Part shown: piece after piece, positions 53,031 to 61,813 of the stretch
Position numbering within the stretch: position 1 is the first letter of the stretch
Layout: the number at the start of each line of letters is the position of its first letter
NCBI RefSeq assembly: GCF_001513965.1
Contig: NZ_KQ948027.1
Coordinates: forward strand, 45,601-109,600
Length of the DNA: 64,000 nt
Direction of reading: 5' to 3'
Origin: Streptomyces cellostaticus
Lineage (GTDB): Bacteria; Actinomycetota; Actinomycetes; Streptomycetales; Streptomycetaceae
The notes under the pieces: generated by a model
Seen by the model: only the letters and a program-made list of their open reading frames with translations
What the model was told of the DNA's origin: nothing
The model's database searches: none
Made by a program: the position numbers and the translations under genes

Positions 53031-53561
53031 CTACTCGGCCAGTTCCTCCAGGAGGCGGGCGGTGGTCAGTCCCGCGCGCAGGTAGTCGACGAACAGCTCG
53101 TTGTGCAGCGCCCACGGGGAGCGCCTGGCCCGGATCAGGGCGATCGCCTCCTCGGGGGTGCGGCCCCGCCGGACCAGGGCGTGCGCGACGACCAGACCCG
53201 AACGGTTGTACCCGTGGTAGCAGCGCACCAGGACCGAGCGGCCGCAGTCCAGCGCCTCGTTCGCCGCCCGCGCCAGCCGCATCACCCCCGCGAGCTGGGT
53301 CCCGTCCAGCGGGCCGTCCGGAATCGCCCAGACGTGATGCTCGGCCCTCGGACCGGGCCCGTACCCGGGCAGCTCCAACAGCGTCTGCACCACATCGAAC
53401 TCGTCCCGTACGAAGGCGAACTCCAGCCGTCCCGACCGGCCCAGGAACTTGTGCCCGCCCATCCACAGGCCGGGCTCGATCTCGCTCCACGGGCGGTCCG
53501 GAGCCGGTACGCGGTGCTGCTGTTCGTGGGTCCGCAACGCTGCCTCCCCAACTCCCCTCAC
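53031..53561 (-). CDS. Dual-specificity-type protein phosphatase
   Basis: 176 residues from a GTG at 53561 with GGAGGG upstream. Cysteine phosphatase signature C-x5-R: Cys114 to Arg120 in VLVRCYHGYNRSGLV; the residue before Cys is Arg instead of the usual His. DGPLDG offers a possible general acid about 24 residues earlier. Substrates could be phosphotyrosine, phosphoserine or phosphoinositide-like. Divergent from the NERD gene. Confidence 0.85.
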   Translation of the reverse strand: MRGVGEAALRTHEQQHRVPAPDRPWSEIEPGLWMGGHKFLGRSGRLEFAFVRDEFDVVQTLLELPGYGPGPRAEHHVWAIPDGPLDGTQLAGVMRLARAANEALDCGRSVLVRCYHGYNRSGLVVAHALVRRGRTPEEAIALIRARRSPWALHNELFVDYLRAGLTTARLLEELAE

Positions 53562-53638
53562 AGGGCCACCCTCCAAAGTAACGGGGTTCTTGCCCCATGA
53601 GCACCCCTCCTGTTCCCATGGTCGAGGGGTGATGGCGC

Positions 53639-54442
53639 ATGAGCGGACTGCGCGTGGTGCCGACCTGGCGGCACGGCCGAGAACGGCTGTACGTCTGCGG
53701 CCCGGACGGAAGCAGTGTCGCCTGGTACGACCGTGAGACGGGCCGGGTCAACCTGATCGGCGAGGAACACCGGGAGGACGTACTCGAAGCCCTGAAGCCG
53801 TTCCTGACCGGCCCGGTGACCGTGGGCCCGCCCCCGGTCCCGACCCCCGCGGAACTGGCCCGGCTGACCCTGCACCCGGACGACGACCTGGCACCCAACC
53901 GCCCCGGTGAGGCCCTGCTCATCGCCCTGGACCGCGACCCGGGCCCCGCCCGCAGGATCCGCCCCGACCTGCGCCGGCGCGCCCTGACCGCCGAGCAGAC
54001 GGTCGGCGAGGCACTGGACCGGATGGAGGAGGCGGGCTGGCACGCCCTGCACTCCATCCCGCTCCCCGGCGGCAACCGCATCCACCACCTGCTCATCGGC
54101 CCCGGCGGCCTCTTCGCCGTGCACGCCCTGTACGCCCGCAAACAGCGGGTCCTGGTGGCCGACCCGATGGTCACGGTGGGCCGCCGCGAGCCCGAGCCCC
54201 TGCTCCGCCACCTCCGCGCCGACGCCGACCGCGCCTCCTACGCCCTGACCGCCGAGGTCCGCCCGGCCCTGGCCCTGGCGGGCCCGGCCGACCTGAGGAT
54301 CACGGCCCCGCCCCGCGGCGTCCGCATCCTCCAGGTCCCCGAGCTGCCGACTCTCGCCGCACCGGGCGGGGTCCTGAAGCCGGCGGACGTGGAGGCACTG
54401 CACGCGATGGCGAGGGACCGGAACACGTGGGGGAGGGTGTAG
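53639..54442 (+). CDS. NERD domain protein
   Basis: 267 residues. The C-terminal half has the nuclease-related domain: LDRMEEAGWHALHSIPLPGG, then NRIHHLLIGPGGLFAVHAL, with RKQRVLVADPM. NERD proteins are thought to be nucleases on weak evidence. The Asp usually following the IGPGG strand is not obvious, so activity is doubtful. The N-terminal 100 residues are specific to this family (YVCGPDGSSVAWYDRETGRVNLI). A 36-bp tandem array starts 59 bp after the stop. Confidence 0.8.
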   Translation: MSGLRVVPTWRHGRERLYVCGPDGSSVAWYDRETGRVNLIGEEHREDVLEALKPFLTGPVTVGPPPVPTPAELARLTLHPDDDLAPNRPGEALLIALDRDPGPARRIRPDLRRRALTAEQTVGEALDRMEEAGWHALHSIPLPGGNRIHHLLIGPGGLFAVHALYARKQRVLVADPMVTVGRREPEPLLRHLRADADRASYALTAEVRPALALAGPADLRITAPPRGVRILQVPELPTLAAPGGVLKPADVEALHAMARDRNTWGRV

Positions 54443-54793
54443 GCGGGGTCACGGTGCAGGCGGGCTCGCGCACATCAGCCGGCCCGGCGTTCGAGGGAGG
54501 AGGCCCGACACTCGGCTCGTTTGGCGTATGGGGTGGAGGCCGGACATCCGGTCCGTTTGGCGTCTGGGGAGTATGCCGGACACCCAGCCCGTCCGGTGTA
54601 TGGGGAGGAGGCCTGGCACTCGGCCCGTTTGGTGTCTGGGGTGGAGGCCCGACATCCAGCCCGTCCGGCGTTTGAGGACAAGGCCCGTTCAGGGCCGGAG
54701 CGGGGGTCTGGGGGCGGTAGCCCCCAGCAGGGGTGGCAGGGGACGGAGTCCCCTGGTCGGGACGGGTAGGGGCGGCGGGGGCGAGAACCCTCC
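54443..54793. other. Repeat-filled region between NERD gene and ligD
   Basis: 351 bp without a credible gene. Contains the 36-bp array at 54501-54680, then a Streptomyces intergenic element with CCCGTTCAGGGCC and a CTGGGGGC / GCCCCCAG hairpin (about 54708-54727). Confidence 0.65.
54501..54680. repeat. 36-bp tandem repeat, five units
   Basis: Units start at 54501, 54537, 54573, 54609 and 54645, of the form AGGCCCGACAC then TCGGCTCGTTTGGCGTATGG and GGTGG, with substitutions. The last unit leads into the element CCGTCCGGCGTTTGAGGAC that I know as a common Streptomyces intergenic repeat, so its head appears to have been amplified. 36 bp equals 12 codons, leaving several frames open. Confidence 0.9.
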
Positions 54794-55675
54794 TCAGGGC
54801 AGCGACACCGACCGCCGCGGATCCAGCAACCCGGCCAGCAGATCCCCATGATCCTGCACACGCGGCGCAATGTCATCGGCCACAAACTCCAGCTGCGCAG
54901 GCACCCGGCAGTCCGCGACCTCCTCCCACCTCACCGGCGCCGACACCAGCGGAACCCGCCGCGCCCGCAGCGTGTAGGGCGCCGCCGTCGTCTTGCGCGC
55001 AGCGTTCTGGCTCCAGTCGACAAACACCTTCCCCGGCCGCAGACTCCTCGTCATCCGGTGCACCACCAGCCGCGGCATCGCCCGCTCGGCCTCCACCGCG
55101 AGCGCCTTCGCGTACTCACTCGTCCGCTCGGACGAACTCCCGCGCACGGCCGCCAGCAGATGCAGCCCCTTCGACCCGGCCGTCTTCGCGTACGCCTCGA
55201 TCCCGTCCGCCGCGAGCCGCTCCCGCAGCCACAGGGCGACCTCGCAGCAGTGGACGATCGTCGCGGGCGCGCCGGGATCGAGGTCGAAGACCAACCGGTC
55301 CGCCTCGTCCGGCGCCTGGACCAGCCACTGGTGCGTGTGGAACTCGGTCACCAGATTCGCCGCCCAGACCAGACTCGCCAGGTCCTGTACGACGACCATC
55401 CGGGCCGGCCCCTCGGACCGCGGCACCTCGGCCGTCGTCACCCACTCGGGCGTGCCCGGCGGCACGTTCTTGGTGAAGAACACCTGTCCGTCCGGCCCGT
55501 CCGGATAGCGCAGGAAGGACACGGCGCGGTCCCGCAGATGCGGCAGCACCACCTCGGCGGTGGTCGCGTAGTAGTGCAGCAGCTCCCCCTTGGTGAAGCC
55601 GCTCTCCGGATACAGCACCTTCTCCAGGTTGCTGAGCGCGACCCGCCGTCCCTCCACCTCTGTGATAGGCGTCAT
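54794..55675 (-). CDS. ligD: LigD-type DNA polymerase/primase domain protein
   Basis: 293 residues, the polymerase (PolDom) module alone: LSNLEKVLYPESGFTKGELLHYY near residues 12-34, VFDLDPGAPATI with metal-binding acids near 130, KTAGSKGLHLLAAVRG near 165, and FVDWSQNAARKT near 225. It extends or primes DNA ends in non-homologous end joining with Ku. The ligase and nuclease domains of full LigD are absent, so a separate ligase is needed. Divergent from ku with 62 bp between them. Confidence 0.94.
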   Translation of the reverse strand: MTPITEVEGRRVALSNLEKVLYPESGFTKGELLHYYATTAEVVLPHLRDRAVSFLRYPDGPDGQVFFTKNVPPGTPEWVTTAEVPRSEGPARMVVVQDLASLVWAANLVTEFHTHQWLVQAPDEADRLVFDLDPGAPATIVHCCEVALWLRERLAADGIEAYAKTAGSKGLHLLAAVRGSSSERTSEYAKALAVEAERAMPRLVVHRMTRSLRPGKVFVDWSQNAARKTTAAPYTLRARRVPLVSAPVRWEEVADCRVPAQLEFVADDIAPRVQDHGDLLAGLLDPRRSVSLP

Positions 55676-55737
55676 AGGATGACACTCCCAGACATTTGGC
55701 CACGTAACACCAGAAACCGAAAGGAAGGCTGCTGCAC

Positions 55738-56784
55738 GTGCGATCCATATGGAACGGCGCCATCTCCTTCGGTCTCGTCAGCATCCCGATCAAGCTGGTG
55801 AACGCCACCGAGAGCCACTCGATCTCGTTCCGCCAGATCCACACCGAGGACAACGGCCGCATCCGCTACCGCAAGGTGTGCGAGCTGGAGGACCGCGAGG
55901 TCAGCCAGGCGGAGATCGGCAAGGGATACGAGGACGCGGACGGCTCGATCATCCCGATCACCGATGACGACCTCGCCCACCTCCCGATCCCGACCGCCCG
56001 CACGATCGAGATCGTCGCCTTCGTGCCGGGCGACCGGATCGACCCGCTCCAGATGGACGCCGCCTATTACCTTGCCGCCAGCGGAGCCCCCGCCGCCAAG
56101 CCGTACACCCTGCTGCGCGAGGCCCTCAAACGCAGCAACAAGATCGCCATCGCCAAGTACGCACTGCGCGGCCGGGAACGCCTGGGCATGCTGCGCGTGG
56201 TCGGCGACGCCATCGCCATGCACGGCCTGCTCTGGCCGGACGAGGTACGCGCCCCCGAAGGCGTGGCGCCGGACACGGACGTCACCGTCCGCGACAAGGA
56301 ACTGGATCTCGCGGACGCCCTGATGGACACCCTCGGCGAGGTCGACCTGGACGACCTGCACGACGAGTACCGCGAGGCGCTGGGGGAGGTCATCGCCGCG
56401 AAGGCGGCCGGTGAGTCCCCGCCCGAGGCCCCCGAGCCCGCCGCCGGCGGCAAGGTGCTCGACCTGATGGCGGCCCTGGAGAACAGCGTGCGCGCGGCCC
56501 GCGAGTCCCGGGGTGCGGAACCGGCCAAGGAGGCCGAGGTCAGCCCCCTGGCCCGGCGCCGGACCACCACCCCCAAGGAGACGGGCGGCAAGAAGTCGAC
56601 GTCGGCGGCGACGAAGAAGGCCGCCGCCAAGAAGACCACGGCCCCGAAGAAGTCGACGACCGCCAAGCAGACGACGCAGAAGACGACGGCCAAGACGACA
56701 GCCAAGACGACGGCGACGGCGAAGAAGACCGGTCCGAAGAAGACGCCGGCAAAGAAGACGACAGCACGCAAGCGCTCGGCGTGA
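55738..56784 (+). CDS. ku: DNA end-binding protein Ku
   Basis: 348 residues from a GTG. Ku core: RSIWNGAISFGLVSIPIKLV at 2-21, RIRYRKVCELEDREV, VPGDRIDPLQMDAAYYLA near 105 and LRGRERLGMLRV. It binds broken ends and recruits LigD in bacterial end joining. After residue about 260 comes a tail of 85 residues made of Lys, Thr and Ala (KKSTSAATKKAAAKKTT and similar), like histone H1 or the extended Ku tails of Streptomyces that help DNA binding. Confidence 0.96.
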   Translation: MRSIWNGAISFGLVSIPIKLVNATESHSISFRQIHTEDNGRIRYRKVCELEDREVSQAEIGKGYEDADGSIIPITDDDLAHLPIPTARTIEIVAFVPGDRIDPLQMDAAYYLAASGAPAAKPYTLLREALKRSNKIAIAKYALRGRERLGMLRVVGDAIAMHGLLWPDEVRAPEGVAPDTDVTVRDKELDLADALMDTLGEVDLDDLHDEYREALGEVIAAKAAGESPPEAPEPAAGGKVLDLMAALENSVRAARESRGAEPAKEAEVSPLARRRTTTPKETGGKKSTSAATKKAAAKKTTAPKKSTTAKQTTQKTTAKTTAKTTATAKKTGPKKTPAKKTTARKRSA

Positions 56785-56786
56785 CC

Positions 56787-56810
56787 GGGGGGGGAGCATC
56801 ACGCCCCCCC
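56787..56810 (+). terminator. Hairpin after ku
   Basis: Eight G (56787-56794) pair with seven C (56804-56810) right after the ku stop; a CGTGA / TCACG pairing is an alternative. Confidence 0.5.
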
Positions 56811-56886
56811 AGGACGGACCCCCCAGGACGGACCCCCGAGGACTGACCCCCGAGGACTGACCCCCGACGACGACCCCCGAGGACGG
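56804..56886. repeat. 14-bp tandem repeat, six units
   Basis: Units near CCCCCGAGGACTGA repeat six times with small changes between ku and the next gene: at 56804, 56819, 56833, 56847, 56861 and 56874. Confidence 0.88.
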
Positions 56887-56951
56887 CCCCCCGGGGGGAA
56901 CGGACCGGAATTCCTACCCCTGAAGTGCGGTGATTCGGGCACGATGAGGGG

Positions 56952-58025
56952 GTGACATACGTGGTGACCGTGGCCATGGCCCCTCCCAAGGGCGCTCTGG
57001 AACTCGACGTGCTGCAGCGGGAGGGCGTCATCTTCCTGTTGCGGAAGGGGTTCGACTCGCTCGAGGCGATCGAGGGACCCGACGGGATGGAGATCGAGTT
57101 GATGGACGACGTCATCGCCGCCCATCCCGGAGGAGTCCTGCTGAAACTCTTCGTGGACGCACCGGCACTGGAATTCGCGGAGGGCGCCGCCCGTGAGGTC
57201 GTGGCAGAACTCCTGGAACGAACCGAACCGCTCGCCGACTGGCAGATCACCCGCTGCGCAGTGGAACTGAACTCCGAACTGCTCCAGGAGAGCCTGGACG
57301 CGGCCGACGGCCCCGACGCCCCGCCGGCCGACCCGGCGGAACGCGCCCGGCGCCATGCGGCAGCGGCGCCCCCCGCGACACCGGGCGGCCCGGACGCGGC
57401 CGAAGCGAAGGCCATGCGCGCCACCCTCCGCGCGCTGGCCCCGGGCCTGAAGGCCTTCCCCCTGGACGTCTTCGGCTACTGCTCGGCCCCCGAGGAGCGG
57501 ACCGTCGGCCGAGAGGCCGCGGAGGTCGCGGCCGGCGCCGTCATCTACGCCATCGACCTGCTGATCGACGAACTGTTCACGGACCTGGCCGCCCTGGAGG
57601 AGGACGGCCCGACGGTCGCGGAGAGCGACACCGCCTTCATGATCCTGGACGACCTGCCCCCGCAGTACGCCGTCGAGTACACGGTCCTGTTCGTCCGCCG
57701 TCTGGTGGTCACGGCGGTGTCCCTGACGGGCCGCCTCACCCAGCCGCAGTTCGGCCAGGTGAACTGCGTGGCCGAGGAACTCCTGCTGGGCCTCCTCCTC
57801 ACCCAGGCCGAGGTGATGGCCGACATGTACGGCCTCCTCACCGAGGAGGTCACCACCGCCCTGGAAACCTTCGCGGACGGCGTGCACGAGAACGCGGCCC
57901 TCGACCGCCTGGACGTCGTACCCACCCGAGCGGGGGACTGGTTCACCCCCCTCGACGACGAACGATCCGTCCATCCCTACGCCGCGAACGACGAGGAGGA
58001 GACCCTACAGGGACTGGCGGAGTAG
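56952..58025 (+). CDS. Conserved hypothetical cytoplasmic protein
   Basis: 357 residues from a GTG. N-terminal 110 residues are alpha/beta (LDVLQREGVIFLLRKGFDSLEAIEGPDGMEI), a Pro/Ala linker lies at about 118-150, and the C-terminal 200 residues are helical and acidic (LLIDELFTDLAALEEDGPTVAESDTAFMILDDLPPQYAVEY is spread over about 197-238). No signal or membrane span. I do not recognise a family. It follows ku but is separated by repeats and a hairpin. Confidence 0.75.
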   Translation: MTYVVTVAMAPPKGALELDVLQREGVIFLLRKGFDSLEAIEGPDGMEIELMDDVIAAHPGGVLLKLFVDAPALEFAEGAAREVVAELLERTEPLADWQITRCAVELNSELLQESLDAADGPDAPPADPAERARRHAAAAPPATPGGPDAAEAKAMRATLRALAPGLKAFPLDVFGYCSAPEERTVGREAAEVAAGAVIYAIDLLIDELFTDLAALEEDGPTVAESDTAFMILDDLPPQYAVEYTVLFVRRLVVTAVSLTGRLTQPQFGQVNCVAEELLLGLLLTQAEVMADMYGLLTEEVTTALETFADGVHENAALDRLDVVPTRAGDWFTPLDDERSVHPYAANDEEETLQGLAE

Positions 58026-58314
58026 CCCCAGCACAAGAGGAGTCCCACAGAGCGGCGAACTCCCCGCTCCACACCGGGAGTTGACCGCACAGAGGCGACG
58101 ACGAGCTGGACCTGGCGTGCTCGGCGGGCAAACAACAGGACCCCGCACTCAGCGAACTCGCTGACGGCGGGGCCGTGCCGCACTTACACGATGTGCGGTT
58201 GGCGGCCTGGTCCGCAGGCTGGGGAACCGCTGTCCCAGCAGACCTCACCCAGTAGTCCGGCAGCACCCGGAAAGACACTGGACGCAAGATCGTGGGGTCG
58301 GCCATGATCCCGGC
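58026..58314. other. Gene-free region with hairpins
   Basis: 289 bp. Two hairpins: AACTCCC / GGGAGTT (58058-58064 with 58076-58082) and a longer one at 58141-58172 (CCCCGC outer arm, CAGCGA-AC-TCGCTG inner arm). They may terminate transcription on either strand. No gene seen. Confidence 0.6.
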
Positions 58315-58989
58315 GTGCACATACCGAGACGATATGCCGAGGTCCTCGCCGCAACCTTTCTGGCGGCAGTGCTGGCCGGCTGTTCAACGCCACGCTCCCA
58401 GCCTTCGCCGGCGGCCATGGGCTCGGCGGCTTCATCTCCGTCGGCCCCTGCAACCCCCTCCTCGACCTCGGGTGCACCTGCGTCTGGGGTGGGAGCACAG
58501 CTCATGGCCACCATCCTGCCGGTACCGGCAGGCGCGCATGCCTGGACCGACCGCAACGGCGCGCTGGACCTGGACGGCTTCGCCCACGGACTCTTCGCCG
58601 CGCACGCCGTCTCGCGGGAGAAGGCCGTGCTCGTGCGCCGACGCTTCGCCGCGGCCGCGCGGCAGGGCTGGATCGGTACGGATGGAAGCCAGGCCGACAT
58701 CTTCCTCGTTCGGTTCGCCGCGCCCACCGGCGCCGAGAGCATGTACAAGTCCATGGCACACACCTGGCAGACCAGCAGCACGCCGCACCGGCAGACCTTC
58801 GCGGACCCCGCGGACCACGCCACCGGTTCCGTCCTCAGCACCCTCGACAGCCTCGGCAACGCCGGTGTCAAACTGATCAGCGTCCGCAACAACCTGTTCG
58901 TCTACATCCACTACTTCACCGCCGCGACCCCCGACCGCAGCGGGGCGCAGAAGCTCCTCCATCGCCAACTCGACGCCCTCGACAAGTAG
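58315..58989 (+). CDS. Lipoprotein of unknown function
   Basis: 224 residues from a GTG. Lipobox AAVLAGCS places Cys near 23. A Ser/Pro/Ala-rich linker (to about residue 60) leads to an exported domain: HAWTDRNGALDLDGFAHGLF, then RRRFAAAARQGWIGTDGSQADIFLVRFA and NAGVKLISVRNNLFVYIHYF. No known family. It is the last core-chromosome gene before the tRNA junction. Confidence 0.75.
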   Translation: MHIPRRYAEVLAATFLAAVLAGCSTPRSQPSPAAMGSAASSPSAPATPSSTSGAPASGVGAQLMATILPVPAGAHAWTDRNGALDLDGFAHGLFAAHAVSREKAVLVRRRFAAAARQGWIGTDGSQADIFLVRFAAPTGAESMYKSMAHTWQTSSTPHRQTFADPADHATGSVLSTLDSLGNAGVKLISVRNNLFVYIHYFTAATPDRSGAQKLLHRQLDALDK

Positions 58990-59364
58990 GAGGCGCCCCC
59001 TCGCCCTCGCCGACGGTCAGGCGGGCGGCAGGCGGCTTCCGGGCCCGGCATCAGGACAACCCGAGGGCGGCCGGAGGCAGGCGGCTGTGCCGGTGCCCCT
59101 CAGTAGGAGCCGGCTCTCCTCGCAGGCGCCCGTGCGTGCCCCCCCCGCGCTCTGACGACTCGTAGTGGGCGGGGTCGCCCGGCGCTGGTGCGAGCCCTCG
59201 CCTATCCCGGACGTCACCTGCGACGATGCTCCAAGATCCCGTCCACGCCTCGTCCCAGACCCCGACATACGGCGGCTCCGGGCCGCATACGCCTGCACAA
59301 ACGCGAAGACCCCGGCCTCAGCGTTTCCGCTGGTGACGGGGTCTTTGGGCACCTCATGATCGGG
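58990..59364. other. Gene-free region before tRNA fragment
   Basis: 375 bp without a credible gene. It contains the terminator of the truncated tRNA at 59306-59346. Confidence 0.6.
59306..59346 (-). terminator. Terminator of the tRNA-Arg locus
   Basis: AAGACCCCG / CGGGGTCTT (59306-59314 with 59337-59345) plus an inner CAGCG / CGCTG pair. It lies 20 bp beyond the 3' end of the tRNA fragment on the minus strand. Confidence 0.75.
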
Positions 59365-59405
59365 TGCCCCCGGCAGGATTCGAACCTGCGCACACGGCTC
59401 CGGAG
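59365..59405 (-). other. 3' half of tRNA-Arg(CCG), attachment site of an integrated element
   Basis: Read on the minus strand, 41 bases fit a tRNA from position 32 to 73: anticodon loop CTCCGGA (anticodon CCG), stem half GCCGT, 4-base variable loop, T arm GCAGG-TTCGAAT-CCTGC, acceptor half CGGGGGC and discriminator A. The 5' half that should precede it (ACGGC stem, D arm, GCCCCCG) is absent: the flank reads CAATCA and does not pair. Truncation exactly at the anticodon loop is what is left when an element integrates by tyrosine recombinase into a tRNA gene. The rebuilt tRNA should be at the other end. Confidence 0.85.
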
Positions 59406-59935
59406 TGATTGTGCCGATCGCCCCGCATAGCTCTCTGACCTGCGGCGGAGTCCGCCAGCTGGTGCCAGCGGCACAGACTGTGTCGGAGGTGTGTCGGGCG
59501 CCTACCGCCCGCAGGCCTCGAACCTGCGGCCAAGGGCTTAGAAGATGCGGGCAGGCCTTGGTGGGCTGGGACGCCGTCACTTTGCCCGTACCGCGCTGGG
59601 CTGTCGAGCGCCGCCGCCGTCAGCGCTGCCGTCGGCAGCAGCTCTTGTGAGCCCCGCATTAGGAGTTCGATCCCGCTCGGGCGCAGCTGCGGTCCACCGC
59701 GCGCACAGGTGTCGGACGTGGCTGTCGGCCGTCGCGGCTGTCCGCCCTCGTTGATGTCACCGTTGGATGTCAGCGGAACAGTTCTGGCGCCGGGCAGACC
59801 TCCCGCGGCCGTCGTTGTCGGTTGGCGTCGCGCGGCCTCGTACGGCCCATAGACGGCCGACTTCACCCTGGGTGCCACGGCTCGCTGTGGAGGGCACTGA
59901 ATGCCCCGAAGACGTCCGCTTGGCGGATCTTACTT
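59406..59935. other. Element end, no gene seen
   Basis: 530 bp to the right of the tRNA junction. Several short frames exist on both strands but none has codon bias, ribosome site or motif support. Probably non-coding element end or decayed sequence. Confidence 0.5.
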
Positions 59936-60367
59936 TCAGCGCGGGACGTCGGAAGGCCACTTCCCCTCTTCCTTCAAGTGAGCGACCTGCGTATCGGTCA
60001 GCATCTCGACACGCAGGCCCTCAAACTCTCCCGATCCGTCGCCGGGGTCGTCCACCCACATGCACTCACGACCACTTGCCCACGGTTCCCAACCTGCGTC
60101 GCCGACAAGGACCGTTCGCTCCCGATGGTAGGAGTAGCACCATACGTAGTCGTCGATCCGATCAAGAGATATCTCGTCGATCGCCGTACGCACACGGAAT
60201 CCTATGGGATCGTTCAGTTCACGTTGTGTCTTTTCTTGATCGGCGTAGTAGGAATCTATTCCGATCTTGACCTTCGCCGCTGGAGCGGGCCGGACGTCGG
60301 TAGAGTTGCTACAGCCGACTATCAGCGCAGCGCTGATCACCGCACAACAGCGCAGAAGTCCACGCAC
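59936..60367 (-). CDS. Putative lipoprotein in the element
   Basis: 143 residues from a GTG at 60367 with GGGAGGGG 4 bases upstream. Signal RGLLRCCAVISAALIVGCSN ends in a lipobox Cys near 19. The mature part is soluble, with two Cys-Trp landmarks: DDYVWCYSYHRERTVLVGDAG and GRECMWVDDPGDGSGEFEGL. No family recognised. Codon use is less GC-extreme than the core genes. Confidence 0.65.
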   Translation of the reverse strand: MRGLLRCCAVISAALIVGCSNSTDVRPAPAAKVKIGIDSYYADQEKTQRELNDPIGFRVRTAIDEISLDRIDDYVWCYSYHRERTVLVGDAGWEPWASGRECMWVDDPGDGSGEFEGLRVEMLTDTQVAHLKEEGKWPSDVPR

Positions 60368-60790
60368 GAGTCCCCTCCCGGCCTGACAAAGGAGCCGTAG
60401 AGTAGCGGCTCCGAAGCTTGCCGCGCAGGTGAACACTGCTGCCGGTGGCGGGCCACGGCCCCCACACTTTGCAGTGATCCCTGAGGTTCTGGGCTGGCTC
60501 GCCCGCCACCTGCGCTGCTGGTCCGCAGGCGTCCGCGCTTGTCCGGGCTGTTCGTCGCGGTTGTCACGCAGTTAGACACTCACTGCCGCTATGTGCTGGC
60601 GCCGTGCAGTCGGTAGAGAGGCACCTGATCCATAGCTCTAGCCGGATCGGCCAGGAGTGACTATTCCGGCCGCTGCGGGGCTCGGGAGGGACACTACTGG
60701 ACGGGTGCGGTTGCGGTACTGCGCTGCTGTACAGCAACTGACGTTCCTGGACTGTCTACGTGGAAGCCACTGCTCACTAGCATTGCCCGC
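60368..60790. other. Gene-free region
   Basis: 423 bp between the lipoprotein gene and a divergent gene; no coding frame with support and no clear repeat. Presumably holds both promoters. Confidence 0.5.
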
Positions 60791-61519
60791 ATGGGCCACG
60801 AAGCGCATGAGATCAAATCAGGATCGTCGGCCGAGGCTGGCGTCAAGGCGACAACCGGCGTAATCGTCGCGACAGTCGGGATGTTCAATCCAGTAGCCGG
60901 CATCGCCCTTGGGGCCCTGAAGGAGTACCTCGACGCCCCGGTCCTGGGACTCATCGAGAGAGAACGTGCGCGTCGCGAAGAGCGAGCGGCACGAGCACTC
61001 CAAGCAGGCTCAGAGGAGGCCCAGCGGTCTCTGAACCGCCTTGTTCAGACAGTCGAGACCAGCCCAGATCTGCTGGCCTTGATGTCGGAGACCGTCCAGG
61101 CCGCTATGGAGACACCCCTTGCAGAGAAGATCGTTGCGCTCGGCAGGTGCCTGGGGCGCGGTGTGCGCGACGAGGCCTCAGTCGACGCGGAGCGCCTCCG
61201 CGTGCGGGGCCTCGCAGGAATTGAGGCCCCTGAGGTCAAGCTACTCGAAGTCCTCGCTAAGGAGACACACCCGACGCCAGAAGGTTGGTATCAAGAGCGT
61301 TTCCCCGGGTGGAGGCACCCGGAGATCCTCACCGAACTCCCTGGGTTCGCCAAGGTGCTGGACGCCTCGATCGCTCGTCTCGCCGCGGAGGGAATCATCA
61401 AAGATGACGGCATAGGCAGAGTTGCTATGAGCGATGACGATCCAACCGAGATGTGGATCCTCACGAACTTCGGAAGAGATTGCCTTTCGCTGCTCCAGGC
61501 GGTTTCCCCGGGAGAGTAG
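60791..61519 (+). CDS. Unknown protein with glycine-zipper segment
   Basis: 242 residues. Near residues 18-45 a hydrophobic, glycine-spaced segment (VKATTGVIVATVGMFNPVAG then IALGALKEYL) could insert in a membrane; then a charged coiled coil (RERARREERAARALQAG), a helical middle (PDLLALMSETVQAAMETPLAEKIVALGRCLG) and a C-terminal winged-helix-like part (VLDASIARLAAEGIIKDDGIGRVA). It looks like an accessory protein, possibly a membrane effector of a defence or toxin type, but no family was recognised and that idea is speculative. Confidence 0.65.
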   Translation: MGHEAHEIKSGSSAEAGVKATTGVIVATVGMFNPVAGIALGALKEYLDAPVLGLIERERARREERAARALQAGSEEAQRSLNRLVQTVETSPDLLALMSETVQAAMETPLAEKIVALGRCLGRGVRDEASVDAERLRVRGLAGIEAPEVKLLEVLAKETHPTPEGWYQERFPGWRHPEILTELPGFAKVLDASIARLAAEGIIKDDGIGRVAMSDDDPTEMWILTNFGRDCLSLLQAVSPGE

Positions 61520-61813
61520 TGCGCAGGAGTGGGCTTGTGGGTGAGCACGTCTGGATGCGATCAGTAGCCGAAGTTCTGATATCGCACGCCTGCGATCTGC
61601 GGCTCCGTCATTGGTCGGCGTTCTGACCAGCGGCGGAGCCGTTGTCGTCTGTCAGCGTTGGTGGTCGGTGAGCACCCCCGCACGGCCCAGGGACGGCCCG
61701 GACCGCTACGTCAGAGGCATCGGCAGTCAAGAGGGGCGCACGCGCCATAGCGGCGATTCTGTCTGATTCGTGCTGCTGCTTGAGCTGCGCGTATACCATT
61801 ACGCTGCGCTCCT
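61520..61813. other. Gene-free region
   Basis: 294 bp; no supported gene, no strong hairpin seen. Confidence 0.45.

Noticed and set aside
54427..54675. Frame encoding five 12-residue GVWG repeats after the NERD gene
   Set aside because: It is just the translation of the 36-bp satellite and starts inside the NERD gene without a ribosome site.
54501..54680. CRISPR-like array (36-bp repeats)
   Set aside because: Units are contiguous with no spacers and no cas genes are present.
59655..59690. T-arm-like sequence GGAGTTCGATCC suggesting another tRNA
   Set aside because: The flanking bases do not pair as a T stem or acceptor, and no anticodon arm is found.
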